DNA of 32,240 nt. It comes from UBA7236 sp964638865. GTDB taxonomy: Bacteria > Bacteroidota > Bacteroidia > Chitinophagales > BACL12. The stretch lies in contig CAZXBG010000030.1 in NCBI GenBank assembly GCA_964638865.1, forward strand, positions 1 through 32,240. The letters run 5' to 3'. The notes under the pieces are model-generated. The model ran no database searches and was not told the origin of the DNA. It worked only from the letters and a program-made list of their open reading frames with translations. Shown here in pieces: positions 9,705 to 17,532 of this stretch (its first letter is position 1; each line of letters opens with the position of its first letter). The position numbers were made by a program, and so were the translations under genes.

Positions 9705-9712
9705 CAAAAGTA
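9705..9712 (-). promoter_or_regulatory. Candidate promoter of the TonB receptor operon, -7 element TACTTTTG
   Basis: The minus strand reads TACTTTTG, matching TAnnTTTG perfectly. The expected -33 TTTG is only weakly represented, around the GACGGG stretch upstream. Predicted start of transcription is near 9698-9701, giving a leader of about 50 bases before the receptor ATG. It lies in the only sizeable gap between the dehydrogenase and the receptor. Confidence 0.5.
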
Positions 9713-9767
9713 TATTGTTTAATTAATTTTCCCGTCATACACCCGTCACTTTAGTATCATATTTTTG

Positions 9768-10715
9768 TCACTTAACATTTGGAAGTCTAAGCGCCTCAAT
9801 CCTTTCAGCCAATATTTTGGAAATTTTAAAGAAAGATTCATGGCTCCAACCTGCTATATGAGGGGTAAGAATAATATTTTCAAAACTGCATATTTTTTCC
9901 ATAATCGCCTTGTCATCTCCCTGCAATTGATAAAATTGTTCGTTTTCGAAAACATCCAAAGCAGCCCCGAGCACTTTTCCTGAATTTAAACCTTTTAATA
10001 AAGAAGGCGAATCTACTACCTTTCCCCTTGATGTATTTATCACCCAAAAATTTTTTCTGAATTCAGCAATGAAGTCTTCATTTAGGTAATGAAAAGTTTC
10101 ATCTGTTAAAGGTAAATGAAAGGAGATAATGTCTGCCTTCTCCTTAATTTCTTCCGGACCCGATTCCTTTATATAGTTGTTCCCAAATCCTAAAATGTAT
10201 TTATCGTGTGCCAAAATTTCTACATTAAAGGACTGCAATTTTGAGGCAAATGCAGAACCAGTATTGCCAAATCCTATTATTCCCACGGTTTTTCCTTCCA
10301 GCTCAGTTCCCCGGTTTTGTTCACGGCGCCAAATACCTGATCTTATTTCCCGATCAGATCTGGTAATATTGTTTAACAAGGACAACAGTGATCCAACAGC
10401 ATGTTCCGCAACGGCATTTGCATTTCCTTCAGGGGAGTTGATCACCTTGATATTTTTACTCAGTGCATACGCAACATCAATGTTTTCCATCCCACTGCCT
10501 GCTCTGGCAATGAATAAAAGTTGATTTGCCCTATCCATTAAAGCAGGATTTACTTTTATTTTAGTGCTGAGCACTAGGCCTATGTATTGATCGATTATCT
10601 CAGTTAATAACTCATTTGTTATATCCTGTTGCACATCAACCTCAAAACCGAGTTTTATCAATTGCTCCTCCAGATACGGATGCAGGTGATCTGTAATGAT
10701 AACTTTTTTCAACAT
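9768..10715 (-). CDS. D-isomer 2-hydroxyacid dehydrogenase, probably phosphoglycerate dehydrogenase
   Basis: A 315-residue NAD-dependent 2-hydroxyacid dehydrogenase of the SerA/FDH superfamily. Visible: the substrate-side loop RAGSGMENID (71-80); the Rossmann motif GFGNTG (148-153); VINTSRGKVVD with the catalytic arginine (R230); ALDVFENE with the acidic partner (about E257); and TPHIAGWSHES with the catalytic histidine (H286). The length matches the short, ACT-less phosphoglycerate dehydrogenases common in Bacteroidota, which would make it the first enzyme of serine synthesis. Substrate specificity in this family is not decided by these motifs, so no gene symbol is given. It follows rsmA by 27 bases on the same strand and is probably co-transcribed with it. 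Confidence 0.85.
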   Translation of the reverse strand: MLKKVIITDHLHPYLEEQLIKLGFEVDVQQDITNELLTEIIDQYIGLVLSTKIKVNPALMDRANQLLFIARAGSGMENIDVAYALSKNIKVINSPEGNANAVAEHAVGSLLSLLNNITRSDREIRSGIWRREQNRGTELEGKTVGIIGFGNTGSAFASKLQSFNVEILAHDKYILGFGNNYIKESGPEEIKEKADIISFHLPLTDETFHYLNEDFIAEFRKNFWVINTSRGKVVDSPSLLKGLNSGKVLGAALDVFENEQFYQLQGDDKAIMEKICSFENIILTPHIAGWSHESFFKISKILAERIEALRLPNVK

Positions 10716-10742
10716 TTACATATATATAATAAGAGCAAAAAT

Positions 10743-11522
10743 TTATTCAGCTGCTGTGAAAGCGTTGGTTAATGCAATAAAATCGTTAACACTGAGTTGT
10801 TCTGCCCTTTTGTCGGCAAAGTTAAGTGCTATAAGTTTTTCTTTTGAACCCGGAATTCCCGAGAGTGCGTTAGAGAGTTTTTTCCTCCTTTGATTAAATC
10901 CTGCTTTAACGATCTGTTTAAATAGTTTTTCATCACAATCCATTGGAGTAGACTTCCTGGTAAGGCGTATCACAGCAGAATTTACCTTTGGAGGAGGGTC
11001 AAAAGCAGATGGTGGTAACTCGAATAAATAGGTGCAGTCGTAATATGCCTGAACTATTACTGTAATAACGCCATATTCCTTATTCCCATGTTTTGCCACC
11101 ACGCGTTTAGCCATTTCCCTTTGGAACATTCCGGTTAAAATTGGCACCTGATCTTTGAAATCTAAAATTTTAAAAAGTATTTGTGAGGAAATATTGTATG
11201 GGAAATTGCCTATCACCAGAAATTCACCCGTAAAATACCTGGAAAGGTCTAATTTTAAAAAGTCACCATATATAATATTAGAGGGATCTATTTTCAACTC
11301 CTCCTCAAGAAATGAAATGACCCTTGCATCGAGTTCACTAAAATAGATGGGGTTTGGTAGTTTGAGAAGGTGTTTGGATAAAATTCCCAGTCCCGGACCA
11401 ATTTCCAGAATTGGAACAAAATCATTTTGGGGTTTTAGTGCCTGCACAATTTCCAAAGCAGTAGCTTCACTTTTTAAAAAATGTTGCCCAAGCGATTTTT
11501 TGTGATGGAAATTGTTTTGCAT
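10743..11522 (-). CDS. rsmA: 16S rRNA dimethyladenosine transferase RsmA (KsgA)
   Basis: A 259-residue S-adenosylmethionine-dependent methyltransferase that dimethylates two adjacent adenosines near the 3' end of 16S rRNA during small-subunit maturation. Diagnostic features: N-terminal KKSLGQHFL (8-15), SAM motif I EIGPGLG (40-46), the acidic ELD at about 63-65, and the catalytic motif IV NFPYNIS (106-112). The C-terminal helical domain contains the QRRKKLSNAL segment. Length is normal. It is divergent from pdxA, with about 93 bases between them and no clear TAnnTTTG element in that gap on either strand. The downstream dehydrogenase is close enough to be in the same transcript. Confidence 0.96.
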   Translation of the reverse strand: MQNNFHHKKSLGQHFLKSEATALEIVQALKPQNDFVPILEIGPGLGILSKHLLKLPNPIYFSELDARVISFLEEELKIDPSNIIYGDFLKLDLSRYFTGEFLVIGNFPYNISSQILFKILDFKDQVPILTGMFQREMAKRVVAKHGNKEYGVITVIVQAYYDCTYLFELPPSAFDPPPKVNSAVIRLTRKSTPMDCDEKLFKQIVKAGFNQRRKKLSNALSGIPGSKEKLIALNFADKRAEQLSVNDFIALTNAFTAAE

Positions 11523-11615
11523 ATAAAAAAAATTAAACTTCCGGTTTCTGCAAACTTCGCATTTATTCGGGATAGAGATTAAAAAATCTTAGTACGGTTG
11601 TCTAATTTTACATCG

Positions 11616-12668
11616 ATGGACAATAAATTGAAGATAGGATTCACATTGGGGGATGTAAATGGAATTGGCCCTGAGGTGCTCATAAAAGCACTGGATGACA
11701 ATCGTATTTTAAAATTATGTACTCCCGTTATTTATGGATCGAACAGAATTTTATCCTTTTATAAAAAAATGTTCAACATAGAAGGATTTAATTATACAAC
11801 TTGCATTGATGCCGATCAAACAAATACGAGATCCGTTAATATAATTAATTGTATTGCGGATGATATTATTTTACAACCCGGACAAGACACTGCTGTTGCC
11901 GGAAAAACTGCATTAATAAGCCTAGAAGCAGCAACACAAGACCTTTTAGCAAATAAGATAGATGCACTTGTAACTGCGCCTATCAACAAAAATAATATGC
12001 AACAAAGTGGTTTTAATTACCACGGACACACTGAATATTTTAATGCAAAGGCAGGAGATAAAGAAAGTGTGATGTTGTTGATGAATGAAAATTTACGAGT
12101 TGGTTTAGTTACTAATCATTTAGCAATAAAAGAAATTCCCACTGCAATTACCAAGGAAAAAATTCTGCAAAAAATCGAGCTTATTAATCATAGCCTGAAA
12201 CAGGATTTTGCAATTTTTAATCCAACTATAGCTGTATTGGGATTGAATCCTCATTCCGGTGATGGAGGATTACTGGGAGATGAAGAAAAAAACATCATAA
12301 TACCAGCGATAAAAGCAGCTCAGGATAAAAAAATATATGTGGTGGGCCCTTTTGCTGCGGATGGTTTTTTTGGAAGTGGTAATTATCAAAAATTTGACGT
12401 TATTCTCGCTATGTATCACGATCAGGGTCTTGTTGGATTTAAGAGCCTGAGTTTCGGCAGCGGCATCAATTTCACAGCCGGATTGCCGTTTGTGCGCACT
12501 TCACCCGATCATGGAACTGCCTATGATATAGCCGGAAAAAATGAAGCATCCGGCGAAAGTATGTTACATGCGATTTTTGGTGCAATAGATATCTGTAACC
12601 GAAGGGTTTCCTATGCGGAAAGCATCAAAAATCCCCTAAAGAGATCCTATGTAGAGTCGGAAAGGTAA
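11616..12668 (+). CDS. pdxA: 4-hydroxythreonine-4-phosphate dehydrogenase PdxA
   Basis: A 350-residue enzyme of the DXP-dependent pyridoxal 5'-phosphate pathway, which oxidises 4-phosphohydroxy-L-threonine. The start ATG at 11616 is preferred over an upstream in-frame TTG at 11598, because the family begins with a short lead into KIGFTLGDVNGIGPE (6-20). The three metal-binding histidines are visible as TNHLA (H168), NPHSGDGG (H213) and MYHDQG (H268), spaced as in the E. coli enzyme, and YHGHTEYF (136-142) is also conserved. It is complete. It heads the plus-strand block leading to the DUF177-accC genes, though a relic and a candidate promoter lie between. Confidence 0.95.
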   Translation: MDNKLKIGFTLGDVNGIGPEVLIKALDDNRILKLCTPVIYGSNRILSFYKKMFNIEGFNYTTCIDADQTNTRSVNIINCIADDIILQPGQDTAVAGKTALISLEAATQDLLANKIDALVTAPINKNNMQQSGFNYHGHTEYFNAKAGDKESVMLLMNENLRVGLVTNHLAIKEIPTAITKEKILQKIELINHSLKQDFAIFNPTIAVLGLNPHSGDGGLLGDEEKNIIIPAIKAAQDKKIYVVGPFAADGFFGSGNYQKFDVILAMYHDQGLVGFKSLSFGSGINFTAGLPFVRTSPDHGTAYDIAGKNEASGESMLHAIFGAIDICNRRVSYAESIKNPLKRSYVESER

Positions 12669-12682
12669 AATTTAACGATTTT

Positions 12683-12856
12683 ATGGCTTTACCTATAATT
12701 TTAACGCTTAGGATTGATTGGAGCGAAATGGACCTCTTCGGGCATATAAATAATGTGATGTATGCAAAATACTCAATCTGCCAGAGTCAATTTTGTGGAA
12801 AGGATACTATTCCGGAGTCTATAAGAACCGAAATTAGTCGCTTAACAGGTGAATAA
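12683..12856 (+). pseudogene. Frameshifted remnant of an acyl-CoA thioesterase (4HBT/hotdog)
   Basis: From ATG 12683 the first 30 codons read as the start of a hotdog-fold thioesterase, with RIDWSEMDLFGHINNVMYAKY at 10-30 (R/W-S-E-x-D-x-x-G-H-x-N-N is the active-site block). After codon 30 the frame loses similarity, but the +1 frame from 12774 continues as QSARVNFVERI, exactly what should follow. A two-base deletion near 12773 explains this; the resulting frame stops at 12854-12856 and the shifted frame at 12822-12824. The remaining hundred or so residues of a normal thioesterase are gone. It begins 14 bases after pdxA, so it was probably once co-transcribed with it. A sequencing error could explain the shift but not the missing C-terminus. 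Confidence 0.75.
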
Positions 12857-12931
12857 TTGACCGAAAGCAGCTTTTTCGCTCTACTTTGACCACAAAATTC
12901 AAAATTTCGCCGCTTTTTGTCTTTTGTTCAC

Positions 12932-12939
12932 TACCTTTG
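12932..12939 (+). promoter_or_regulatory. Candidate promoter of the DUF177-rpmF block, -7 element TACCTTTG
   Basis: TACCTTTG matches TAnnTTTG perfectly, 26 bases before the GTG start of the DUF177 gene. The TTTTG runs upstream (12915-12919 and 12922-12925) are too close to serve as a normal -33 box, so only the -7 half is supported. The site implies that the translation and fatty-acid block can be transcribed independently of pdxA. Confidence 0.45.
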
Positions 12940-12965
12940 TCAGCCTTTTTTAAAACAGTTGGGTC

Positions 12966-13499
12966 GTGAAAGATTTGAGGGCATATCAGATACCGTTTGT
13001 TGGACTAAAGTTGGAGGAGCACCATTTTAATTTTGTGCTTGAAGATATTTTTTTCAATCATTTTGAGGATAGTCTGGTAAAACAGGGGAAGGTTTTTGTA
13101 GATCTGATTTTTGATAAAAAGGATAGATTATTCGTTCTTAATTTTGATATCTCAGGCAGTATCGCTTCAGAATGTGACCGTTGTGGTCAGTCTTTCGACC
13201 TTCCTATACATGGAAATTACACGATGTATGTTAAGGTTGGAGACGAGCGGGAGGAGGATAAAGATAATGAAGATGTAATTTGGATTTCTGATGGAGATTC
13301 AATTTTAGATGTTTCGGAGATGATTTATGAATTCGTTCATTTATCCATTCCGATTAAAAAGACACATCCTGATAAAAAGAATGGTGAACCGGGTTGTGAC
13401 CCTGAAATATTAAAATTATTAGGAACAAAAAAAGAGGAAGAAGACAAAAAAGAAATTGACCCCAGGTGGGATATATTAAATAATTTGAGTAAAAATTAA
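12966..13499 (+). CDS. DUF177/YceD family protein
   Basis: A 177-residue protein of the DUF177 (YceD) family, whose members are almost always encoded directly upstream of ribosomal protein L32 and have been linked to large-subunit rRNA processing. The conserved CDRC pair (C70, C73) lies in the SECDRCGQSFD segment, and an acidic middle (about 94-125) precedes the SIPIKKTH block (127-134). The tail is rich in lysine and glutamate. The start is GTG at 12966. The next gene is rpmF after only 12 bases, which strongly supports the assignment. A DNA-level function cannot be read from the sequence. Confidence 0.88.
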   Translation: MKDLRAYQIPFVGLKLEEHHFNFVLEDIFFNHFEDSLVKQGKVFVDLIFDKKDRLFVLNFDISGSIASECDRCGQSFDLPIHGNYTMYVKVGDEREEDKDNEDVIWISDGDSILDVSEMIYEFVHLSIPIKKTHPDKKNGEPGCDPEILKLLGTKKEEEDKKEIDPRWDILNNLSKN

Positions 13500-13511
13500 A
13501 ACTATAATACA

Positions 13512-13691
13512 ATGCCGAATCCAAAACGACGTCACTCGAAACAAAGAACCCGCACCCGCAGAACACATCATGGTGTTGAAGCGCCAAATGTGATCAACTG
13601 TGCAAATTGCGGAGCACCTACTTTGTACCACCGCGTATGTCCGGAATGTGGAACATACAGAGGAAAAATAGCAATTGAAAAGAAAGCCTGA
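13512..13691 (+). CDS. rpmF: 50S ribosomal protein L32 (zinc-ribbon form)
   Basis: A 59-residue ribosomal protein L32 reading MPNPKRRHSKQRTRTRR at the N-terminus, the family signature. Four cysteines in two C-x2-C pairs (C30/C33 and C43/C46) form the zinc ribbon, so this is the zinc-dependent form rather than the cysteine-free paralogue some bacteria use under zinc limitation. The protein ends KIAIEKKA. It lies 12 bases after DUF177 and 53 before fabH, an order shared by many bacteria. Confidence 0.97.
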   Translation: MPNPKRRHSKQRTRTRRTHHGVEAPNVINCANCGAPTLYHRVCPECGTYRGKIAIEKKA

Positions 13692-13699
13692 TCTTAATT

Positions 13700-13715
13700 C
13701 CCCGGAAATTCGGGG
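13700..13715 (+). other. Small hairpin between rpmF and fabH
   Basis: CCCCGGAAATTCGGGG can fold into a six-base-pair stem (one G-U pair) with a four-base loop. The following bases, TATTCCATTAG, are only weakly T-rich. It could be a partial terminator or attenuator that lowers fabH expression relative to rpmF, or an mRNA-stability element; a strong terminator is not supported. Confidence 0.35.
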
Positions 13716-13744
13716 TATTCCATTAGTTAAAACCAACTACAGGC

Positions 13745-14740
13745 ATGAATAAACCACTTGCAGCAATAACCGGTGTCTACGGTTATGTTCCTGAATACAG
13801 GCTTACCAATGCCGAACTCGAGAAAATGGTAGACACATCTGACGAGTGGATCATGTCGAGAACCGGTATCAAAGAACGCCGGATTTTAAAGGGAGAAGGA
13901 TTAGCAACCAGTGATATGGCCGTTGAGGCTGTGAAAGGCTTGCTGGTAAAAACCGGGAACAAGGCTACCGATATAGAAATGCTTATTGTGGCAACTACTA
14001 CACCAGATATGGCTTTTCCCGCAACTGCAAACATTGTTTGCGACAAATTGGGTTGTGGTCATATTTTAAGTTACGATATCAGCGCGGCTTGCAGTGGTTT
14101 TTTATATGCCCTTACAACCGGTGCAAAATTTATTGAAACCGGCACTTACAAAAAAGTTGTAATTGTTGGAGCAGATAAAATGTCGTCTATTATTAATTAC
14201 ACCGATCGTACAACGTGTGTTATTTTTGGTGATGGGGCAGGAGCCGTTTTGCTGGAATCAAGCGTTGATGGAACAGGTATAGTTGATTCCATTTTGCGTT
14301 CTGATGGTTCAGGTCGACATTTTCTGCATCAGAAAGCCGGTGGCTCACTACATCCTGCAAGTCATGAAACCGTTGATAACAATGAACATACAGTTTACCA
14401 GGAAGGTAAAACAGTTTTCAAATTTGCTGTTAAGAACATGGCCGATGTTTCAGAGGAGATCATGAAAAGAAATAACCTCGTTAGTGAAGATATTGCTTGG
14501 CTGGTTCCACATCAGGCAAATTTGAGAATTATTGATGCCACCGCCAACCGAATGGGATTACCAAAGGAAAAGGTGATGGTCAATATTGAAAAATTCGGCA
14601 ATACAACGGCAGGAACCTTGCCTTTGTGTTTGTGGGAATGGGAACCAAAATTAAAGAAGGGAGATAATATAGTTTTAGCAGCATTTGGTGGAGGATTTAC
14701 CTGGGGAGCTACGCTGATAAAGTGGTCATACGATGGGTAA
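13745..14740 (+). CDS. fabH: 3-oxoacyl-[acyl-carrier-protein] synthase III
   Basis: A 331-residue beta-ketoacyl-ACP synthase III that starts fatty-acid synthesis by condensing an acyl-CoA primer with malonyl-ACP. The catalytic triad is visible: cysteine in SAACSGFLY (C116), histidine in PHQANLRI (H256) and asparagine in FGNTTAGTLPL (N286). The N-terminal block SDEWIMSRTGIKERR (32-46) and the FGDGAGAVLL motif (161-170) are typical of FabH. Length is normal. Placement after rpmF and before efp/accB/accC groups primer condensation with acetyl-CoA carboxylase subunits that supply malonyl-CoA. Confidence 0.96.
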   Translation: MNKPLAAITGVYGYVPEYRLTNAELEKMVDTSDEWIMSRTGIKERRILKGEGLATSDMAVEAVKGLLVKTGNKATDIEMLIVATTTPDMAFPATANIVCDKLGCGHILSYDISAACSGFLYALTTGAKFIETGTYKKVVIVGADKMSSIINYTDRTTCVIFGDGAGAVLLESSVDGTGIVDSILRSDGSGRHFLHQKAGGSLHPASHETVDNNEHTVYQEGKTVFKFAVKNMADVSEEIMKRNNLVSEDIAWLVPHQANLRIIDATANRMGLPKEKVMVNIEKFGNTTAGTLPLCLWEWEPKLKKGDNIVLAAFGGGFTWGATLIKWSYDG

Positions 14741-14742
14741 TT

Positions 14743-14892
14743 GAGAATGGAGAATGGGACTCCCGATAGCGATCGGGAAAAAAAATTGATAATTGACAAT
14801 TGACAATTAAACAGCTCGCGATAGCTATCGGGACATCATCGACCTCCTGGGAGGTCTGAGGGAAATGAGAAATTAATGGAGAATGGAGAATG
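14743..14892 (+). repeat. Intergenic palindromic repeat cluster between fabH and efp
   Basis: A 150-bp cassette bracketed by two identical 14-mers GAGAATGGAGAATG (14743-14756 and 14879-14892). Inside are a 7-bp hairpin TCCCGAT-agcg-ATCGGGA (14761-14778), a related element CGATAGCTATCGGGA (14819-14833, one mismatch to 14764-14778), three tandem heptamers ATTGAYA (14785-14805) and a hairpin GACCTCC-tg-GGAGGTC (14841-14856). No ORF of note was seen. The composition resembles dispersed intergenic repeats of Bacteroidota genomes, a recollection that cannot be verified here. Confidence 0.75.
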
Positions 14893-14963
14893 ACACATGA
14901 CTCTTTAACGGAATAAATTTAATATACCCTGATTTAACCATTGGGGAAAACATATAATACAAA

Positions 14964-15527
14964 ATGGCAAATACAGCAGATATACGAAAAGGGCTTTGCA
15001 TCGATTTTAATAATGATGTTTGGCAGGTTGTTGATTTTCAGCATGTTAAGCCGGGAAAGGGCAATGCATTTGTACGCACGAAGATCAAAAGTTTAACTAC
15101 GGGCAAGGTTTTGGAAAATACATTTCCATCAGGAGCTACAATTAATACTGTAAGAGTAGAGCGCCGCACATTTCAATATTTATATCAAGACGAGACCGGA
15201 TATAGCTTTATGAATCAGGAAACTTTTGACCAGGTTACTTTGGATGAGGCCATGGTGGAAGGAAAGGAATTTTTTAAGGAAGGTCAGGAAATTGATATTT
15301 TATTCCATGCAGAAACAGAAAAGCCATTGTTTTGTGAGTTACCTGCACATATCGTTTTAGAAGTTACATTTGCAGAGCAAAGTGTTAAAGGAAATACAGC
15401 AACAAATGCATTTAAAAATGCAACATTGGAAACCGGAGCAAATATTATGGTTCCTATGTTTGTAAATTCGGGTGATGTAATTAAAATTGACACCCGCTCA
15501 TTTGAATATGTTGAACGCGTAAAATAA
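14964..15527 (+). CDS. efp: Translation elongation factor P
   Basis: A 187-residue EF-P, which binds between the P and E sites and relieves stalling at polyproline stretches. Domain I carries the tip loop HVKPGKGNAF (27-36); K32 is at the position that is post-translationally modified in many bacteria. The OB domains follow, with TVRVERRTFQYLYQDE and the C-terminal signature GDVIKIDTRSFEYVERVK. Length is standard. It precedes accB by seven bases, so the two are almost certainly co-transcribed. No modification gene (epmA, epmB, earP) is in the window. Confidence 0.97.
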   Translation: MANTADIRKGLCIDFNNDVWQVVDFQHVKPGKGNAFVRTKIKSLTTGKVLENTFPSGATINTVRVERRTFQYLYQDETGYSFMNQETFDQVTLDEAMVEGKEFFKEGQEIDILFHAETEKPLFCELPAHIVLEVTFAEQSVKGNTATNAFKNATLETGANIMVPMFVNSGDVIKIDTRSFEYVERVK

Positions 15528-15534
15528 CCTTACT

Positions 15535-16026
15535 ATGGACTTTAAAGAAATTCAGGAGTTAATCAGGATGGTTAATAAAAATAACATCGCTGAACTCACA
15601 ATCGAAAATCAGGATTTTCGCATTAAAATTAAAACTGCATTAGCTTCTTCAGGAGTTATGCAAGTTCCGATGATGTTGCCACAACCACAAATGCAACAAG
15701 TTGCACAAACACAACAAATAGCTGCAGAAAAAACTACACAAAACACATCAGAAGAATCAAAATCTGAAGCAGCTGCAGCAGAAAATACCATCACAATTAA
15801 ATCACCAATAGTAGGAACATTTTATCGATCTGCGGGACCGGATAAAGATGTTTTTGTAAAGGTTGGTGATGAAATTTCTGTTGGTTCAAAATTATGTATC
15901 ATAGAAGCGATGAAACTTTTCAACGAAATTGAAAGTGAAGTATCCGGCAAGATCGTAAAAATTCTTGTTGATGATGCTAGTCCGGTGGAATATGATCAAC
16001 CACTGTTTTTAATTGAATCAAAATAA
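15535..16026 (+). CDS. accB: Biotin carboxyl carrier protein of acetyl-CoA carboxylase
   Basis: A 163-residue carrier subunit that swings biotin between the carboxylase and carboxyltransferase sites in malonyl-CoA formation. The biotinyl domain (about 86-163) has the attachment motif EAMKLFNE, with K127 as the biotinylated lysine. A flexible glutamine-, alanine- and proline-rich linker (about 42-84) joins it to a short N-terminal domain (1-35). PIVGTFYRSAGPD (91-103) is the typical strand preceding the thumb. The partner accC follows within 70 bases. Confidence 0.96.
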   Translation: MDFKEIQELIRMVNKNNIAELTIENQDFRIKIKTALASSGVMQVPMMLPQPQMQQVAQTQQIAAEKTTQNTSEESKSEAAAAENTITIKSPIVGTFYRSAGPDKDVFVKVGDEISVGSKLCIIEAMKLFNEIESEVSGKIVKILVDDASPVEYDQPLFLIESK

Positions 16027-16051
16027 ACTTTTCTTTTATTACACATATTGG

Positions 16052-16079
16052 AATTTGCACATTGGCAAATTTGTACATT
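16052..16079 (+). repeat. Hairpin plus direct repeat between accB and accC
   Basis: AATTTGC (16052-16058) and GCAAATT (16065-16071) form a 7-bp stem with a six-base loop. The same region contains a 12-base direct repeat AATTTGYACATT (16052-16063 and 16068-16079). There is no T tract, so it is not a terminator. It is a possible mRNA-processing or stability element between two subunit genes, or a small dispersed repeat. Confidence 0.5.
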
Positions 16080-16095
16080 AGATATTTAAAATAAG

Positions 16096-17442
16096 ATGTT
16101 CAAAAAAATACTGATAGCAAATCGCGGCGAAATAGCTTTAAGGGTTATTAGAACAGCAAAAGAAATGGGTATTAAAACCGTTGCTGTTTATTCAACTGCC
16201 GATAAAGAAAGTCTTCCTGTTCGATTTGCCGATGAAGCTGTTTGCATCGGACCGCCATCTTCCAAAGAATCGTATTTAAGTATTCCGAAAATTATGGCTG
16301 CTGCAGAAATTACCAATGCAGATGCCATACATCCGGGTTATGGATTTTTAAGTGAGAATGCAACTTTTTCGGAGATCTGTACCAAATACGGAATTAAATT
16401 TATTGGTCCGACTGCAGATCAGATCCGCAAAATGGGTGATAAGATCACTGCTAAGGAAACAATGAAAAAAGCAGGCGTGCCGGTTATTCCCGGAAGTGAA
16501 GGGTTATTAAAAGATGTAGCGGAAGCAAAAAAATTAGCAAAAAAAATAGGATACCCCGTAATTATGAAAGCCACTGCCGGTGGCGGTGGAAAAGGAATGC
16601 GTATCGTTTGGAAAGAGGATGAAGTTGAAAGTGCATTTGATACCGCGAGCATGGAAGCAAAAGCATCATTTAATAATGATGGTTTGTACATGGAAAAATA
16701 TATTGAAGAACCACGCCATATTGAAATTCAGGTTGCCGGTGATCAATATGGAAGGGCATGTCATTTAAGTGAACGCGATTGCTCCATTCAAAGAAGACAT
16801 CAAAAATTAGTGGAAGAAAGCCCCTCTCCTTTTCTAGATGAAAAATTGAGAAAAAAAATGGGTGATGCCGCCGTAAAAGCAGCAGAAAGTATTAAATACG
16901 AAGGTGTAGGAACGATAGAATTTCTTGTTGACAAACACAAGAATTTTTATTTTATGGAAATGAATACGCGTATACAGGTGGAGCATACTGTAACAGAAGA
17001 AGTTGTTGATTTTGATCTGATTAAAGAACAAATTAAAATTGCAACCGGAGAAAAAATTTCCGGAAAAAATTATTTTCCATTATTGCATGCAATGGAATGC
17101 AGAATAAATGCGGAAGATCCAACAAAAAACTTTTCTCCCAGTCCGGGTAAAATAACCAGTTTCCATTCCCCTAAAGGACACGGTGTTCGTGTAGATACCG
17201 CCGTTTATGCCGGATATACGATCTCACCATATTACGATAGTATGATCGCAAAATTAATTTGCAAAGCGCGCACACGGGAAGAAGTAATATCAAAAATGCA
17301 AAGAGCATTGGATGAATTTATTGTTGAAGGAATTAAAACTACAATCCCCTTCCACAAAAAACTCATGCGCGATCCAAAATTCAGAGCCGGTGTATTTGAT
17401 ACCAGCTTTATGAATAGTTTTGATCTGAGTGATTTGGAATGA
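16096..17442 (+). CDS. accC: Biotin carboxylase subunit of acetyl-CoA carboxylase
   Basis: A 448-residue ATP-grasp enzyme that carboxylates the biotin on AccB using ATP and bicarbonate. Visible: N-terminal KILIANRGEIALRVIR (4-19); the pre-ATP-grasp HPGYGFLSE (79-87); the glycine-rich ATP loop GGGGKGMR (162-169); ERDCSIQRRHQKLVEE (226-241); and the catalytic EMNTRIQVEHTVTE (288-301). Length matches stand-alone AccC. It is the last gene of the plus-strand block. No accA or accD is present in the window, so the carboxyltransferase is encoded elsewhere. Confidence 0.97.
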   Translation: MFKKILIANRGEIALRVIRTAKEMGIKTVAVYSTADKESLPVRFADEAVCIGPPSSKESYLSIPKIMAAAEITNADAIHPGYGFLSENATFSEICTKYGIKFIGPTADQIRKMGDKITAKETMKKAGVPVIPGSEGLLKDVAEAKKLAKKIGYPVIMKATAGGGGKGMRIVWKEDEVESAFDTASMEAKASFNNDGLYMEKYIEEPRHIEIQVAGDQYGRACHLSERDCSIQRRHQKLVEESPSPFLDEKLRKKMGDAAVKAAESIKYEGVGTIEFLVDKHKNFYFMEMNTRIQVEHTVTEEVVDFDLIKEQIKIATGEKISGKNYFPLLHAMECRINAEDPTKNFSPSPGKITSFHSPKGHGVRVDTAVYAGYTISPYYDSMIAKLICKARTREEVISKMQRALDEFIVEGIKTTIPFHKKLMRDPKFRAGVFDTSFMNSFDLSDLE

Positions 17443-17460
17443 GAACTACCAAGCAGCTCA

Positions 17461-17473
17461 CGGGCATTGCCCG
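17461..17473. other. Short GC-rich palindrome between convergent genes
   Basis: CGGGCATTGCCCG is an inverted repeat with a five-base stem, located between the convergent ends of accC and the small minus-strand gene. No T tract follows on either strand, so it does not qualify as an intrinsic terminator, though it may contribute to 3'-end protection. Confidence 0.3.
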
Positions 17474-17532
17474 CCACTGAAAATATATGATGACCATTAA
17501 AATTTAATATTAACCTGGGAGTCCGGCGAATC

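Noticed and set aside
11598..11615. TTG start for pdxA
   Set aside because: The ATG at 11616 fits the family N-terminus; the six extra codons have no family similarity.
14761..14785. Intrinsic terminator of fabH
   Set aside because: The hairpin is followed by eight A rather than T on the fabH strand, so it would not terminate fabH transcription.
17443..17532. Bidirectional terminator between accC and the small minus-strand gene
   Set aside because: The only GC-rich palindrome lacks a T tract on either strand and has a stem of five or six pairs.
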